DNA of 64,000 bases from assembly GCF_019649055.1 (NCBI RefSeq), contig NW_026570230.1, positions 1,488,001-1,552,000 on the forward strand, written 5' to 3'. Positions 36,801 to 49,285 of this stretch are shown one piece after another; positions within the stretch are counted from its first letter, which is position 1, and each line of letters starts with the position of its first letter. The notes below the pieces were generated by a model, which saw only the letters and a program-made list of their open reading frames with translations, searched no databases and was not told where the DNA came from. The DNA is from Paramacrobiotus metropolitanus (lineage: Eukaryota > Tardigrada > Eutardigrada > Parachela > Macrobiotidae). The position numbers and the translations under genes are program-made.

Positions 36801-37735
36801 AGGAAGAGCGGACGAAAAGCGGATTGCGTAAGCAACGCTGCGAAAAAAAATATTACCATTATAATGCCAATTATTACGGATTTGCCGATTTGGACTAGAC
36901 TACGCTCACCTGGAACAGAATTTCGTAACGTTCGACAAAAACACGAGTTTTCCAGTCAGCTGTCTCATGCAGGCGCGGAGCGGACTGGCCCAGAGCGTTA
37001 GCACTAAAACATACGTAAAATGTTCCTGAAAATTTGCTTTAGTTATACAATTTATGTATTCCATTCTTAAACAAATAAATTTAATTTTTTTATTTTATAA
37101 AACTGTTATTTAAAAATTATTAGAATTTAATTTATTTACAAATTTTTGGTTCAGCCGCCTTACTGTGTGTAATGCTTCTTTTCCTCGTCATAGATGAGCC
37201 TCGGAAGAGTAAACACGTCATAAACCCAAAAATATTCTGTACTGCAAATAATGTAAGCAAATGAAAATCACGCGTTAAGCTTATTCCGTCCGATGAACAC
37301 AAAACTCACGTACTCGACAATGCTTTCTTGCTGAGTAAATTCCTTATACGCCAAGACGATCTCTTCTTGAGAAATCACCACAGAACTTTCTGTTTATTGC
37401 AAAAAAATATTAATGCCATCGATACCATCGTAAAAAGGGAAAGTCAGATTGAGAGGCTGCAGTCGTTTACGATGCAGATGGACGTACCTGACTGGCGCTG
37501 TAGAAAACGGATAATCTGCTCAAGAACCACTTTGCGATCCTGCGCGGATTTGTGCACGAGTGCGTCGCACAGATATTCCACTCCGCCACTGCATCAGTAA
37601 TATATATACTGCAACAGCTGACAATTTCTTCCAGCAAGCTACGCACCTTCGCACGTTAACGCCATTCAATCGGAAATATTTGGTAATTTCAATAATAAGG
37701 TTCTTCTTTTCCAGCTGATCTGCTCGGCTCCCCAT
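33889..37735 (-). CDS. POLE2: DNA polymerase epsilon subunit 2
   Basis: B-subunit of the leading-strand replicative polymerase; it has an inactive calcineurin-like phosphodiesterase fold plus an OB fold and scaffolds the complex in the nucleus. Twelve exons (minus): 37735-37647, 37588-37488, 37389-37314, 37241-37164, 37003-36910, 36837-36634, 36202-35937, 35494-35353, 35295-35175, 35115-35004, 34720-34516, 34215-33889; 604 residues against 527 in human. Motifs in order: VVLGMLSSL, YHLEDPTGAVEIDI, ENVFVIVEGWYED, GDFNFFGGPSQVSLK, VIVSDLWLDRPDVLSK, FCFVFCGDF, SRFVFVPGPADIG, NPCRIQYCTKEIVIIRED, ACQGHLCPLPPH, YWSYDHVFRLYTLPDLIVIADIQEPF, ANPSSFPRHNFQFHVY. The extra length comes mainly from a Glu/Arg/Lys-rich segment in exon 6 (EQEEEQRRQEDERRKRREAK) that looks helical, plus an acidic DDDDD run. 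Exon junctions restore family motifs throughout. Confidence 0.95.
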
Positions 37736-38645
37736 ATTGCGAGCAGACTATCTTTCGATGCCAATATCGCACATTTAACAACAAATTCTTCAATTAAAAT
37801 CAATCGATAAAATGCATTTATTAATTATTAAATGAATTATTACTGAAGTTTAAGCACCACAAAGGTACAAGCGACGAATAAGAAATCATACGACTTATTT
37901 CAAATTTTCAGAATGCGTGTATTAAAACTTTTGAATTGTGTTCATGGCCCGCCGAGGCGAGCCCTTATGAGTAGGAAGCAACCGCCGGCGTTATTGGCAC
38001 CCACCCATCTCTCTGTGTTTCGGCAGTTTTAGCGGCTGCTCGGCACGGCACTGGTTGCGGTCGACTTTTACGGTGAGCAGCACAATCACTCCCGCCCGTA
38101 TAAATTGGCGCCAAATGCGGTGTAGTAGTCACCGCATGAACGGCGGACGCCATGTCGGGACATCAGACGCCTGCAATGAGTAATCCACCGTTTTTTGCGG
38201 TATGCGGTATTCAAAATTCATAAATCGGCGACACCGCGTTCATAGAAGCCCAAAAAGTAATGAATAAATACTAATTAAAATCTGTTGTTCCTTTTGCACA
38301 GCTGTTATGGGTGCACGTAAACAAGTGATTAATCCGTCGCGTACAATCGTCACCGCCGAATGAACTTACCGTGGTACGCCGAAACCGGTAGCGACTCAGC
38401 CGCTGGGAGGCAAATTATGGTCAAGCTTTTTTAATATTTAATTTACCGAACCGTGCAGCGAGACGTTACTGTACGTGGCCGCTTTGTTGCTGTGCAAGGG
38501 CCGTAAACACTTGTTTTTCTTCCTTCTTCGCCGATTTGATGTAAGGAATTCTGCTTGCAACAAAGACGCATAAGCTTTAATTGTTGCAGGTTTGTGTCAA
38601 CAAGAAAGACACAACGGCCGGATAATTCGCCATCTTTTTATAATC
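37736..38645. other. Divergent promoter region POLE2 / repeat-protein gene
   Basis: About 900 bases between two divergent starts. A 62-codon frame (38153-37965, minus) starts well but has no domain; left unannotated. No clear TATA box found. Confidence 0.4.
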
Positions 38646-41600
38646 ATGGATATCCTCAGAAGACTGGCGCTTGCCTTTTGTATATGCGGGCTTATAACGG
38701 GATTAAATGCCGGTATGTAAAAAAATACATTGTATTATTGGCGTCTATTGTTTTGTTAAAATTCATTGCATCTTGCGCAGTTTATCGTTAAAAGGATGCT
38801 GTTTTATTACCCAGTTGCTCGCAAATAAGCTTCTTAGCCATACTCGTATAAGAAATTTACTTAACAGCGTACAATCTATTGATTAAAGCAGCAATAAAAC
38901 TCACACTTTGCATGAAAAATTCAGGCCAATAATATACATACAGATATGTATTTTTCTCTTTTTTTTGTGTTAATGTATTCAAGTTGCCGTGTTATTAGGT
39001 GTGTTAATGCCTATTTATTCTTCTAATGACATATATAAAGATACCTGATACTTCTTTCTTGTACAGTCTTACAGTCGCGACTTTTCATGTTTTGAAACTA
39101 ATATAAGTATTCGCAGTTTTCGTAATAAATTTTACGTGATGATCGTTGCTTCAGACGCCCAATACACCGGCAACAAGGGGTCAGTTTAACCGGGTTGAGT
39201 CTGCGTAGTGCATTCGTTGCCAATTAAACGTCGCTTATTAGATGCAAAATTAAAAGAACCACGTTTATAGACTTCCGCCTTGTCAATATTCGATGGTGCA
39301 TTTGTTTTTGAGTTGGTTAATGCCTCAGTTCAATTCACCAGTACGGTACTGTCAGTCAGGTATACTGAGTCGCGTCGTGTTGTTGTGTCATAATAGTTTA
39401 AGCGTTTCAGGAGCAATCTCCAAGTACTCGAAAACCCTTCCGGCATCGAACTAATTGTCTACAAGTACCAAGTACACTTTACAACAATCCGAACAATGAT
39501 GAGAACATTATGTAAAAGCGGAAAATGTTTTATGCACACCACCTCGAAAATAATTTTCAGTAACTGTACATGTACCGCAATAAAATTACAGAACATTCAA
39601 ATTAGCCGAAGCAAATTAAGCCAAACGGAACACGTTTGGCGACATTGTTGCATAATTATAAGCTTTATTCGTGGCGTATAGCCGGTAAACCAGGAAAGTG
39701 GCACTCCCACGAAATTGTTGTTGCGTGAATAACGACCGTCGATTAATTACTTTAAGAAGTTTGGTCTAGCGGAATTTCTGTATGTATTATTTTTTACAGG
39801 AAATCTCGAAGCGGAAACCAACGATCTCAAAAACACAGTGGATGACCTGGAGCCATCCCTTTCCTCCAACCTCTACACTGCCCTTTCCCAGAACGATGAA
39901 TTCCGCGCCGGCCACCAGACGGCCGATCTTCCCACCCCGGTGCTGGCCAAACCCAGCATCCAACGGCCCACCCATAAAAAACATCCCGTTCACGAAGAAC
40001 CGCTCCCCCACCTGAACGACCAATCCGACGTATCGCGCATCGTACCCACGCCCACCGCCCGCGTCATCATCGACCAGCACGAGGAAGTGGCCCATTCGCG
40101 GGAGAAGCGCTGTTTCACCTGCGGTCCCGGGATGATGGCCGTCCCGGCAAATAACGGCGGTATGGGCAACATGATGGGGAACGGTGGCGCCGTGATGGGC
40201 AACGACATCCAACCGGACGGCCGCTTCATCCAACCGGTCGGAGTCATGACCGGCTCGTCATCCGGCAGTTTCAGCGGTATGAGCGAATCTTCGGGAGCGT
40301 CGTCCGCGGATTTCGCTCGCATCCTGCAGATGTTCGGCGGCGGCAGTGCCAGTGACAGCTTCTCTCAGACGGACTTTGCCCGCATCCTGAATTCCATGGG
40401 CAGTCAGGGATCGAACATGGGGTCACGCCAGTCCGTCGGGATGTCCAGTGGTTTCCAAGCATCGTCGCTCTCGCAGTCGGAAATCAATCAGATTCTGAAC
40501 AGTCTCACCGGGATGACCGGAACAGGCTCGTCGGGATCGTTCACCAAAGGGGACTTTGCCCGGGTCTTGATTAACTTCGGGTCGACCGGTTCCGGTGGGT
40601 CGTTCTCCGGTTCTTCCGGCTCCGTTCAACAGGACATGAAGAGCGCGTTGGATCAGTTTGGCAGCGGGTCTTCTAGTAACTCCTTCTCCAGTGGTTCGTC
40701 CAACCAACAAATCTTTGCCAAGATCCTGCAGAGTGGTTCATCGGATTCGTCCAATTTCCAGCAGAGTGGTATGAGTGGGCAAAAGGTCTTCGTGCAACCG
40801 CAGCCCGTGCAGGTGGTGGTCCAGCCTCAACCGGTGCAAGTGGTACAACCAATTCCCATCCGTATTGTCTCCGGTGGGAACGACGCCCAGCCGGTGGGCA
40901 ACGACATTCAGCCGCAGCAAGTGGTTAATGTCAACCAGAACCAGAATCAGTATCAGCAGCAACAGTACAGCCAACAGCAGGTTCAGCAGCAGCAACAATA
41001 CCAGCAGAGCAATCAGTATCAACAACAGAATGTTAACCAGCAACAATATGTCCCGGTGCAACAACCCAATAAACTGTATATCAAACAAGCCGGTGGATCC
41101 GATGGGTACATGGTTTTCAGTACGGGAACATATACCTTGGCCGGTATGTAAATCAAAATTCGATAGAGATTATTAATTACTAGTACACCAACATATCTCA
41201 TTAAAATGAATCGTTGACATATATACTTCATTGGTAACTGAAAACAAACCTCGTAATATAAGCGCATTCCTTATACATTTTTTTAATTAACTTTTGTTAT
41301 TTTTCGTTCTACCATTTTTAAACTATTTAATCATCATTGCTGTTGCTAGAAGCGGTTTAAAATTTTGATTTTGTAACATTTGCTTTTTTTAAATTTCAGT
41401 TAGCTCATGCATTTTGTATGTTTTAGGTGCAATGAGCACACAGGTCAATAACGGCTACACCTACACAATGTCCACCTACACCCGCATCATCGACGCTATT
41501 CCCACCGTCGGCGTGATCACCCTGGTGCCGGTACAGACCTACTACGCCGGCCGCCTGATCCCCCAAGGTCAGAACGCCTACGGCGTCCCCAACGTCGGCA

Positions 41601-42723
41601 CCTTCACCCTGGCTGGTTCCATGTCGTACTTCCAGTCACAGGGCTACCCCTACACGGTCTCATCCTTTACACGCATTGTGGACGGTGCAGCGACATACGG
41701 CGCCATCACGCTGGCGGGTCTCCAGACGTACTTCAATAACCGCCTGCTGCAGCCGGGCCAGAATCCTTACGGTGTTCCCAATGTGGGCACGTATACGCTG
41801 AACGGCGACATGCAGACCATTATGATCAGCGGCTACCCGGCCACCGTGTCAACCTATACCCGCATTGTGGACGGTGTGGCGACGTATGGAACCATCACGC
41901 TGGGCCAGATGCAGACGTTCTATAATAACCGGCTATTGCCGCCGGGAACCAATCCATACGGTGTGCCAAACGAAGGGACGTACACTTTGGCTGGGGCAAT
42001 GACCTCTTTTGCGGATTCATACGGTAAGCAGCCGGACGTGTTTATAATCAACATTTGTATTTAATATCGGCGCATAGATTTCATGTCGTGGTTGTTGCAA
42101 TTTGCGCTTTAAATCAGCCGTAAAATCGGAAACGTTATACCGAAAACTATGGAAGCGCAGCGACGGAAACTAATGTCTTTACTAGACACGTTTTCATCTG
42201 TTTATGGCGATCATCAAATTTAATTATGCTAATTGTAAGCTCTTAACATTTTTAATTAATTATTGCAATAACACGTAAAATACATATATACGTAATGTTA
42301 TGTACTTTGTATATGTTAATGAACCTATATAATCGTTTAATACTGTTTGCAGGTTATCCGGTTACGGTCTCCTCGTACACTAAGGTCATCAACGGTCGTG
42401 CTACCTTCGGCGCCGTGACCAAAGGGACACAGATGACCGTGTACAATGGCCAAACGATGCGCTATGGGGAGAACATCTTCGGCGTGCCGAATCAAGGAGT
42501 GTACACGATCCCCGGTGGACTGAGTTACGTCGATGTCAACGGGCAGACGCAGACCCGTACCACCGTAACGAAGATCGTCAACGGCCAGCCAACCTACGTT
42601 ACCCTAACCGTTATGCCCATGCAGACCATCTTTGTTCCGAACGACAGTGGGCAGACCATGTTCCTCCAGGGCGGAGGCGATAAGATCGCCGGCGGAGGAG
42701 GTGTCTGCCAGGTGTGCGGATGA
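38646..42723 (+). CDS. Large secreted multi-repeat protein (GTYTLAG family)
   Basis: Unrecognised family; likely extracellular structural material. Exons 38646-38712, 39800-41143, 41427-42023, 42353-42723; 792 residues. Exon 1 is a signal peptide (MDILRRLALAFCICGLITG). Residues about 23-126 form an acidic/Pro-rich propeptide ending in REKR, a furin-type site, immediately followed by CFTCGPGM. Next come Gly/Ser-rich segments with five degenerate DFA(R/K)(I/V)L-x-x-(F/M)G helices, then a Val/Pro/Gln part (VQPQPVQVV) and a Gln/Asn/Tyr-rich low-complexity stretch (about 400-445). The C-terminal 320 residues are five repeats of about 63 residues: G-T-Y-T-L-A-G, then Y-T-V-S-x-Y-T-R-I-V-D-G-x-A-T-Y-G-x-I-T-L, then QTYYNNRL and NPYGVPN. 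It ends CQVCG. The repeats join across introns in phase 1. A smaller relative lies on the other side of POLE2. Confidence 0.88.
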
Positions 42724-45309
42724 TAATATGTGCTAACGCTGTTTTTCACCCATGTTAAAGCCTCTCGTTTATGTTGTGTTTACCTAATTCGTTGCTGTTA
42801 ATCGGTATGAAGTATGCAGCCTCTGCGGTTTTTATTAAAACATAATTTGAAGATTACTTCAGTCGCCGGGTTTATAATTATACATATATCTATCACATTA
42901 TTAGTTTAAATCGTCGGTGGTTTAAATAGACGTAGTGGAAACGACTGCTAAGTCAAAATCTACGAATCGAAGCCCTTCTGAAAATTATAAACTTATACAC
43001 TACTTGAAGTTAGCGTTGTTTAAACGATGAGAGAAAAACGCCGGCAAAGCTGCTCTCTTTTTGACACAGGTCTGTGCAGACATCAATGATCAGCCGCAGA
43101 CTTTGGTTGAGCCGATAGCTTCTCCTCTCTACCTTCCTGGAATGTAGAACCAACCTGTGTTCTAACGAATCGCCTGCCACTTTCCTTTTGTACGGGAGCG
43201 GCCGTGTTACCTGTATGTATGCCTTGGTTTTGAATTGGCAATAGAAAATTGTCAGTAAAGGTCAGTCCTCACTGGCGCTACTCTTCTCGCAGTGCTACGC
43301 ACAGAACCGCACCGGAAGACAAACGCTACATCTTGGCCACGTATCAAGATCAAGCTCACTTAACGGCGACGATTCAGGGTGTCACCTGGCCACACACCTG
43401 CAGTTGTCACCGCTCGTGACCATGACACGCATGCGCTCCTTGCTGGTGACTGAGCATGTCCTGACGTTTTCCATGAGATTCCGTGGTCGAGCCATATATG
43501 CCCCAAATTGCGTGTGCGCGTTCTCGAACTTAGTCGCTACAGCTGTTTCCGGTCAATTATTGCTAAATAAGAAAGCAATCCACACGTTTTGCACAGCCTT
43601 AAACATTCGCCGGTTTTTTGTCGAAGCTTCTTGTCCAAACATCGTTATCATGCGGGTTGCTTCCGGTCCGGGTGGTCCAAATATTTCAAAGCCGAGAGTA
43701 CGGAAGAAATATTTCTGGGCGATATCGCGATATTTTTAATTTTGCCCTGCTCGACTTGCGCTGCTTCTGTTCCTGCTTGCGCGTATGACGCTGTGATGTG
43801 CAATATGTTTCTGGAAGAGTTGCCTACATGAATTCATATCATACGTTCATAAACTATCGAGTTGTCGTGTATAAGCGTTCACGCTGGTTAGAGCTCCATG
43901 AACAATCTTTACTCTTCCACGCCTGTAATTGTCAGTCGGTAGGCAACTCTCATCTCAAACTATAACAGCTAAATTATGGTGGAAATAAGACAAACGAATC
44001 TGGAACTCAGATCAGGAATCCCTCAGGAACACTCCAACCACAACTTCCGGTCGCAGTTTCTATGAGGATCAGTAAAGAGCTAGGACGATTGTGTCACGAG
44101 CAAACCTGTATACTAAGCAATAATCCGAGAACGACTATGTACTTCCGTAGAACAAGTATTGCTGCCTCTTTACTAATTCACTTCACAGTCCACAACGCAA
44201 GGAAATTGTAATTAGAAAGCAGTCTCAGAAGTAAATCCTAGACTACTGATGCCGATATTAGAAGTGACAAGAACTTATATAGACTCTGCGTTATGACATC
44301 ATATACACCGCTAGTAGAAGAGAACAGCAAATCACAGCATTGATTGACTAGATTATCCGTTATGTTGCAGGGGGGAAGGCGGACAGTCAGCACCCGTACG
44401 TACATCCCGGCGTGTGATCCTACTCCCACACGTCAGAGTAACCTTTACAATAGATAAGGTTCTAATGTGTTGACAGTCAAGCGATCATAAGCGTGCGTAA
44501 ACTTTGTCAAATTTACAAAATAATGTTATATTAGCATGCGATGTACAAATTCGTAAGTGACTGCGCTAATCATTGTTTTAATATTTCATAGAACTGACAG
44601 AACATCGATTACCTTATTGCTCGTACTATATTGCGCCAGAATGGCAGCCACACCCACTGGGAACTTGGGAGTCTGGTCAGAAGTGTGTTTGCCTTATATT
44701 ATAGTAGAACTTTGAACTGCAGTATCTTATATTCACCTTCAAGTACGGCATAGAGGAATAGTCTAACTTCGGTATAAATTTTATTATGTACTGTATACAT
44801 ATATATGTATATATACATATATATAGCAAATTTTTGATTCGGCGCAGCAATGCAAATGCAGGACAGTGCCACTTCACAGTACCAGTTGTGATAAAGCGGT
44901 ATCTGCAATTGCCGGGTGACATTGATACTTCCAAAGGAGTTTTCATATCTGCGAACACCTGACACAAAACTTATCAAAATCCATAGTTTATTGTTGTCTA
45001 ATAAAACCTCCAAGATAAAACTCAAGTAATATTATCTGCTATCCACTCTTATACCGAGACAGAATAATAGTGTTTATTTTATGCGTCATTAGCGCAACTG
45101 GCACTCGTGCTCAAGTGAACTGCCATTAGCTTTCTTTATTTTGTTTTTGATAGTTCATGGTAAATGAATGCAGCAAATGTTTGGTGCTTCTGTCGGAACA
45201 TCAGTAACGCAGTGATTACCTTTTTTCGGTTTCCACCGTAAACACACAGTGACGGAGGTAGTTTTATTGGATTGGTAATCCTTTGCAAACGATTTGTTTT
45301 ATCTGCAAC
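42724..45309. other. Intergenic, 2.6 kb
   Basis: No gene recognised. Contains an unsupported 111-codon plus frame (43404-43739) and a TA-rich palindromic tract. A 5' UTR of the first receptor kinase may start here. Confidence 0.45.
44794..44826. repeat. TATACA/TATGTA palindromic microsatellite
   Basis: A 33-base tract alternating TATACATATATATG and TATATATACATATATATA. Self-complementary simple repeat. Confidence 0.8.
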
Positions 45310-48300
45310 ATGGCGCACATCATCATAGCAAATTGCTTCCAACGGTTACCGTTGATGTGCTTGACTGTGGGATTTGTGTGTTTATGGCCTAAGACATCAG
45401 CATCCGGCGACTCTCAGCGAACTCCATTTGTCTCTCATTGTAAGTTTAGTGCCGCCAAATCGTCAGTATCAACCGCTGTCAAGTATACATAAGTACTACA
45501 TTACCAAAAGAAAATAAATGGGCACTTGATAATTAATTTACATTAAACTTGGTTGAGTTAATGCTGGTGAGCGATGTGAGATCAATCATAAGGTTCAGGT
45601 TTACTCTGATCTGTAAAACTCTTATGAAATACGGAGTTCTATGCGGGCCGCTGTTGGTGCTGTCGTTTAACTAATTAATGGATGGATTGCAGATTCGAGT
45701 AATACTTCCGCGTTGAATGATACCGGTGCATTGTCTCTTATGCAATCCGGTTACCCGTCCACATCGATCCAATGTAAAACAGGTTTCGTCACCAATCTCA
45801 GCGGGAAATGCAGCTTACATGATTGCAGTACTGACCTTTTTTTATTTGGAGTGACATTACCGTCACAGGATCCTTTCCCAACACAGTGTCACGATGCTGC
45901 ATGCGATGTAGTGCCAGATTCCAATACGACCTCGTGTACGTTTTCCGAATGCGACCCCATGCCGCTTATTAATACTCAACCGGATGGAAGGAAACGACTG
46001 GAAATCGTATGCAATACTTCCTCATGCCTGGGTTTCGGGGAGATCAACTGCACCGTTTTCGCTAATCTACAATTACCCATACACAACGGTCAGTTTTGTT
46101 TGTATTATCAACGGGTTTCAAGTCAACGTTAGCCTTAGAAGGTTATTATTTTTTTAGCCGTAAAAAGTTATAAAAATTTTAGCTAAATAAATAAATAAAT
46201 AATGTTAGCCTTAAAAGGCTATAAAAATTTTTCTGGAATTTGACAAAATTCTCTGTATTCTTGCCGTTCTATGCATTGAGCATTCAAGGCAAAAAGCGGG
46301 GGTCCAATTATGCAGATGGTCAATTCAGTAGAGAACTGCCGAACACGGATGAGCGCAGCAACTGTTCATGTATTTAATAATCTTTTTCATCCTTTTCTAC
46401 GAGTTTAGGAGGCACGCACCAAAGGAAACAATCAGTTTTCTTTTCTTAGATAGTTATGGCTGGCACATAAATGGAACGAACGAACTTGAACTGGAAACAA
46501 CAAGCACTCGTGTCAGTATTGACACTACCACCTGCAACACAACCGCACAAGCAGCGGATGACGATATGACCGCTTCACCGGAACACAGCAGTGACAGCAC
46601 TGATACAACCGTAACTGTAAAGTCCACTGCTCTCATAAACGCGACTAACAATTCAACTGTTCCTACACAAGCCCCCACTAACAATTCGCAGCCCATGGGG
46701 TCGAACACAACCACAGTGAGCACAGCACAGACGGAGGTCACCAATTCCACTAAACCAACGCCGCGTCCTACTGAAACAACCGCTTTTACAAGCCCAAAAA
46801 CACTACCACCAACCGCTGAAGCGGATTCCAATTCCCTAACGATTATCACAATCAGCGTGACCTTTTCAATTATTCTCACCATTATGGGAGTTTGCTTGTT
46901 TATCCAACTATGCCCCAATAAAGTAAGTGCACCTGGTTTACTTGCATATTATGTTTGCCGAAACAAAACGTTTTGTTCCAGTTTGACCGAATACGGGAAC
47001 GTATCAAATCCAAAACGCCGAAACCAGACTTCTACGCTCTGTATAAGAAGGTGACACGGACTAAATATAACGACTACAGCAAATCCGGCATGCCATTGAA
47101 CTATAAGAAAAAGCTGTTCGCACATTATGAAGTTCCCAAATGGCGGTTGACGGTCGACAGTAAGCTTGTTTATCACAAGTACTAGTAATAGGTTGGCAAA
47201 AGCCGACGTAAACTGGATCATTTGTTTTAGAATCGCAAGTCATCGGCATCGGTCATTGTGGCAAAGTGTATCGTGGCCGCTTCATGGTGGTTCAAGGAAA
47301 GAAACAGACAGAGAAAGGCGGCAACGGCACGGAATACCAGGAAGTTGCAGTGAAAGATCTTCGATATAAAACCGACGAAACATTGCGTGCAGAGTTCTTT
47401 AAAGAGATGGAATGCGCCGTAAAGATTGGTCGACATTTAAACATCGTTAACCTCCTTGGTTTAATACTGAAAGGTCAGCGGCACATTGTCAGCTTAAAAA
47501 CTGTTTTGACCTTTAGTTTTATTGTTTAGACGAACTCTGCATGGTTATGGAGTATTGTGCACTGGGATCGCTCGATCGGTGCTTACGCGACAATCGGAAG
47601 AAGCTTCTTGGATTAAGTATGTCAAGCGACAGCGATACATCATCGAATAGCAAGACAAAGTCAATGCGCGGGACGTTATTCACACTGGATGATCTGGTGG
47701 ACTTCTGTTTCCAAATTTGCCGCGGAATGGCTTATATTTGTTCCAAAGGGATCATTCATCGGGACCTAGCCACTAGAAATGTCTTACTTGACGGAGAATT
47801 AACAGCAAAAATCTGTGATTTTGGAATGGCACGCGACGAAAGCGAATATACACTGGAAAGGTTAAATGTACGATTTTGGCACTATGTGCAAATGTGCAAA
47901 TAGATCTGATTCCTGACCTGCGCATCATTTACTATTTTGAAATGTTTAAAGGTTCCTTTGCCGATTAAGTGGATGGCTCCGGAAGCCATCCTCGATAAGC
48001 GCTTCACCATGAAATCCGATGTATGGTCATTTGGTATCGTCATCTGGGAAATCTTCACATTCGCTGACAACCCCTACGCTGAAGTATTCCGGGAAATGGA
48101 TGTGTCAGCTTTGGTTCGGTTTTTACAAACCGGCAACCGATTGCCACGTCCGGAAATCATAAGCGACGAAATGTACTTTTAAATGCTTCTGATTTTGGCG
48201 TAAAGTCATATTTATTAGATGTGGTTTGTTGCCAGGTTTGATCTGATGAGCTCCTGCTGGGCATGGAAGGCCGAGGTGCGCCCCGATTTTAGCACGCTCG

Positions 48301-48428
48301 TATCTAGCCTGGAGCAACTGGTTTCCGTTGACAAACGGGAATATTATATTGACTGTGATATAAGCAATTCCGCTGCTAATGAGGAAGTGATTTTGAAGAA
48401 TCTGGTCGAGGATGTCACTACAGTTTAG
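45310..48428 (+). CDS. Receptor tyrosine kinase, copy 1
   Basis: Single-pass surface receptor with an intact tyrosine kinase; ligand and known subfamily not recognised. Exons 45310-45439, 45693-46088, 46450-46922, 46982-47159, 47231-47473, 47530-47867, 47952-48172, 48236-48428; 723 residues. Order: signal peptide (residues about 1-33), one 10-Cys module (exon 2), a Thr/Ser/Asn mucin-like stalk (exon 3), transmembrane helix (about 302-327), basic juxtamembrane, kinase. Kinase residues: GIGHCGKVYRG (398-408), Lys434 in VAVKDL, helix-C Glu in KEMECAVKIGRHLNIVNLLG, HRDLATRN (550-557), DFG (570-572), Tyr580 in the activation loop, KWMAPEAI, SDVWSFGIVIWEIF, CWAWKAEVRPDF. A short Ser/Lys insert lies between the lobes (about 499-521). 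The C-terminal tail is brief, with two Tyr in REYYIDC. The exon 7 acceptor is AAAG. Tandem paralogue follows at 49286. Confidence 0.88.
46128..46231. repeat. Direct repeat with AAAT run in intron 2 of receptor kinase 1
   Basis: GTTAGCCTTAGAAGG at 46128 and GTTAGCCTTAAAAGGCT at 46204, each followed by a TATAAAAATTTT-like stretch, with a (TAAA)n run between. The second copy can form an AGCCTTAAAAGGCT hairpin. Confidence 0.6.
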
Positions 48429-49285
48429 GAGGAATTTCTAGTCGGGGTGTAAAATTTTTTGTGATGTGCTTTCGCGGCAAATGGTCTGTGAATTTTTACT
48501 GGAACTAAAACATGTATACCTATTTTTGTTTATTTTTTAATGCTTTTGTCTTTCGCGATTGCACTGGTGTGATTCTCTTTTATGGCTTTACTTTTCTAGT
48601 TCAGGATCCATGGAAAAATTATCTGCATATTCTAAATTTCTAACCAGTGTAGAGTACGGTATCTCTTCGTTTACCTTAATGTGCAATTAATCAAGCATTT
48701 CGAAATGCGCATAATATTAAGACACAATTAAGCTTGAATGACATCTTTGGACAATGTGACTTGTCGGGTGGTTTGATGCATCTACCTGTATTTATCATAC
48801 TTTGATTAGGCCTACTCATGTCCGATTATTGCTCATCAAGCTACCTAACCATAAGTATGAGTAGCATTTCCATAATGTTATTAAGATACAGTACGTGCCG
48901 GTGTTTAGAACAATCCTATCGATGCGGTGCTACAGTTCATTATTATCCTGAAAATCATAAATACAGATAAACCATCAACGGTATCTAAAGTCCACTGTTA
49001 TTGAAAAGTTAAGCAGCGTTTATTTTAAGGTGATTTGATAATTGCCAAGTTTTGTGCAGCTGAGGGCAAGTGTTCCTTTACGTAAGGGAAAGAATTTTAT
49101 GGCATACTCATTTGTATATTTTTGTCAGATCACTCGAACGGATATTATTTATTTTAGCGAATGAATTAAGCGTTCGTAATAGTTCTCTCTATATATATAT
49201 ATTAATAAAAAGTGCGATTTGCAGCAGACACAAATATTTGAATTGTGTCAAGCTTGTAAGCCAAGTCCTCCAACTTCCGCGTAAC
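48429..49285. other. Intergenic between the receptor kinase pair
   Basis: An AT tract (about 49187-49212, TATATATATAT then AATAAAAAG) lies about 75-100 bases before the next ATG and may serve as its TATA element. No other feature recognised. Confidence 0.4.

Noticed and set aside
37965-38153. 62-codon minus-strand frame between POLE2 and the repeat gene
   Set aside because: Plausible ATG but no domain, no signal peptide and no splice support; it lies in a shared promoter region.
39787-41088. Several minus-strand frames opposite the large repeat gene, including a Leu-rich one
   Set aside because: Shadows of Gln/Asn-rich and Gly/Ser-rich coding sequence on the plus strand.
43404-43739. 111-codon plus-strand frame in the 2.6-kb intergenic region
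   Set aside because: No motif, no hydrophobic leader, and no acceptor or donor that would connect it to the receptor kinase downstream.
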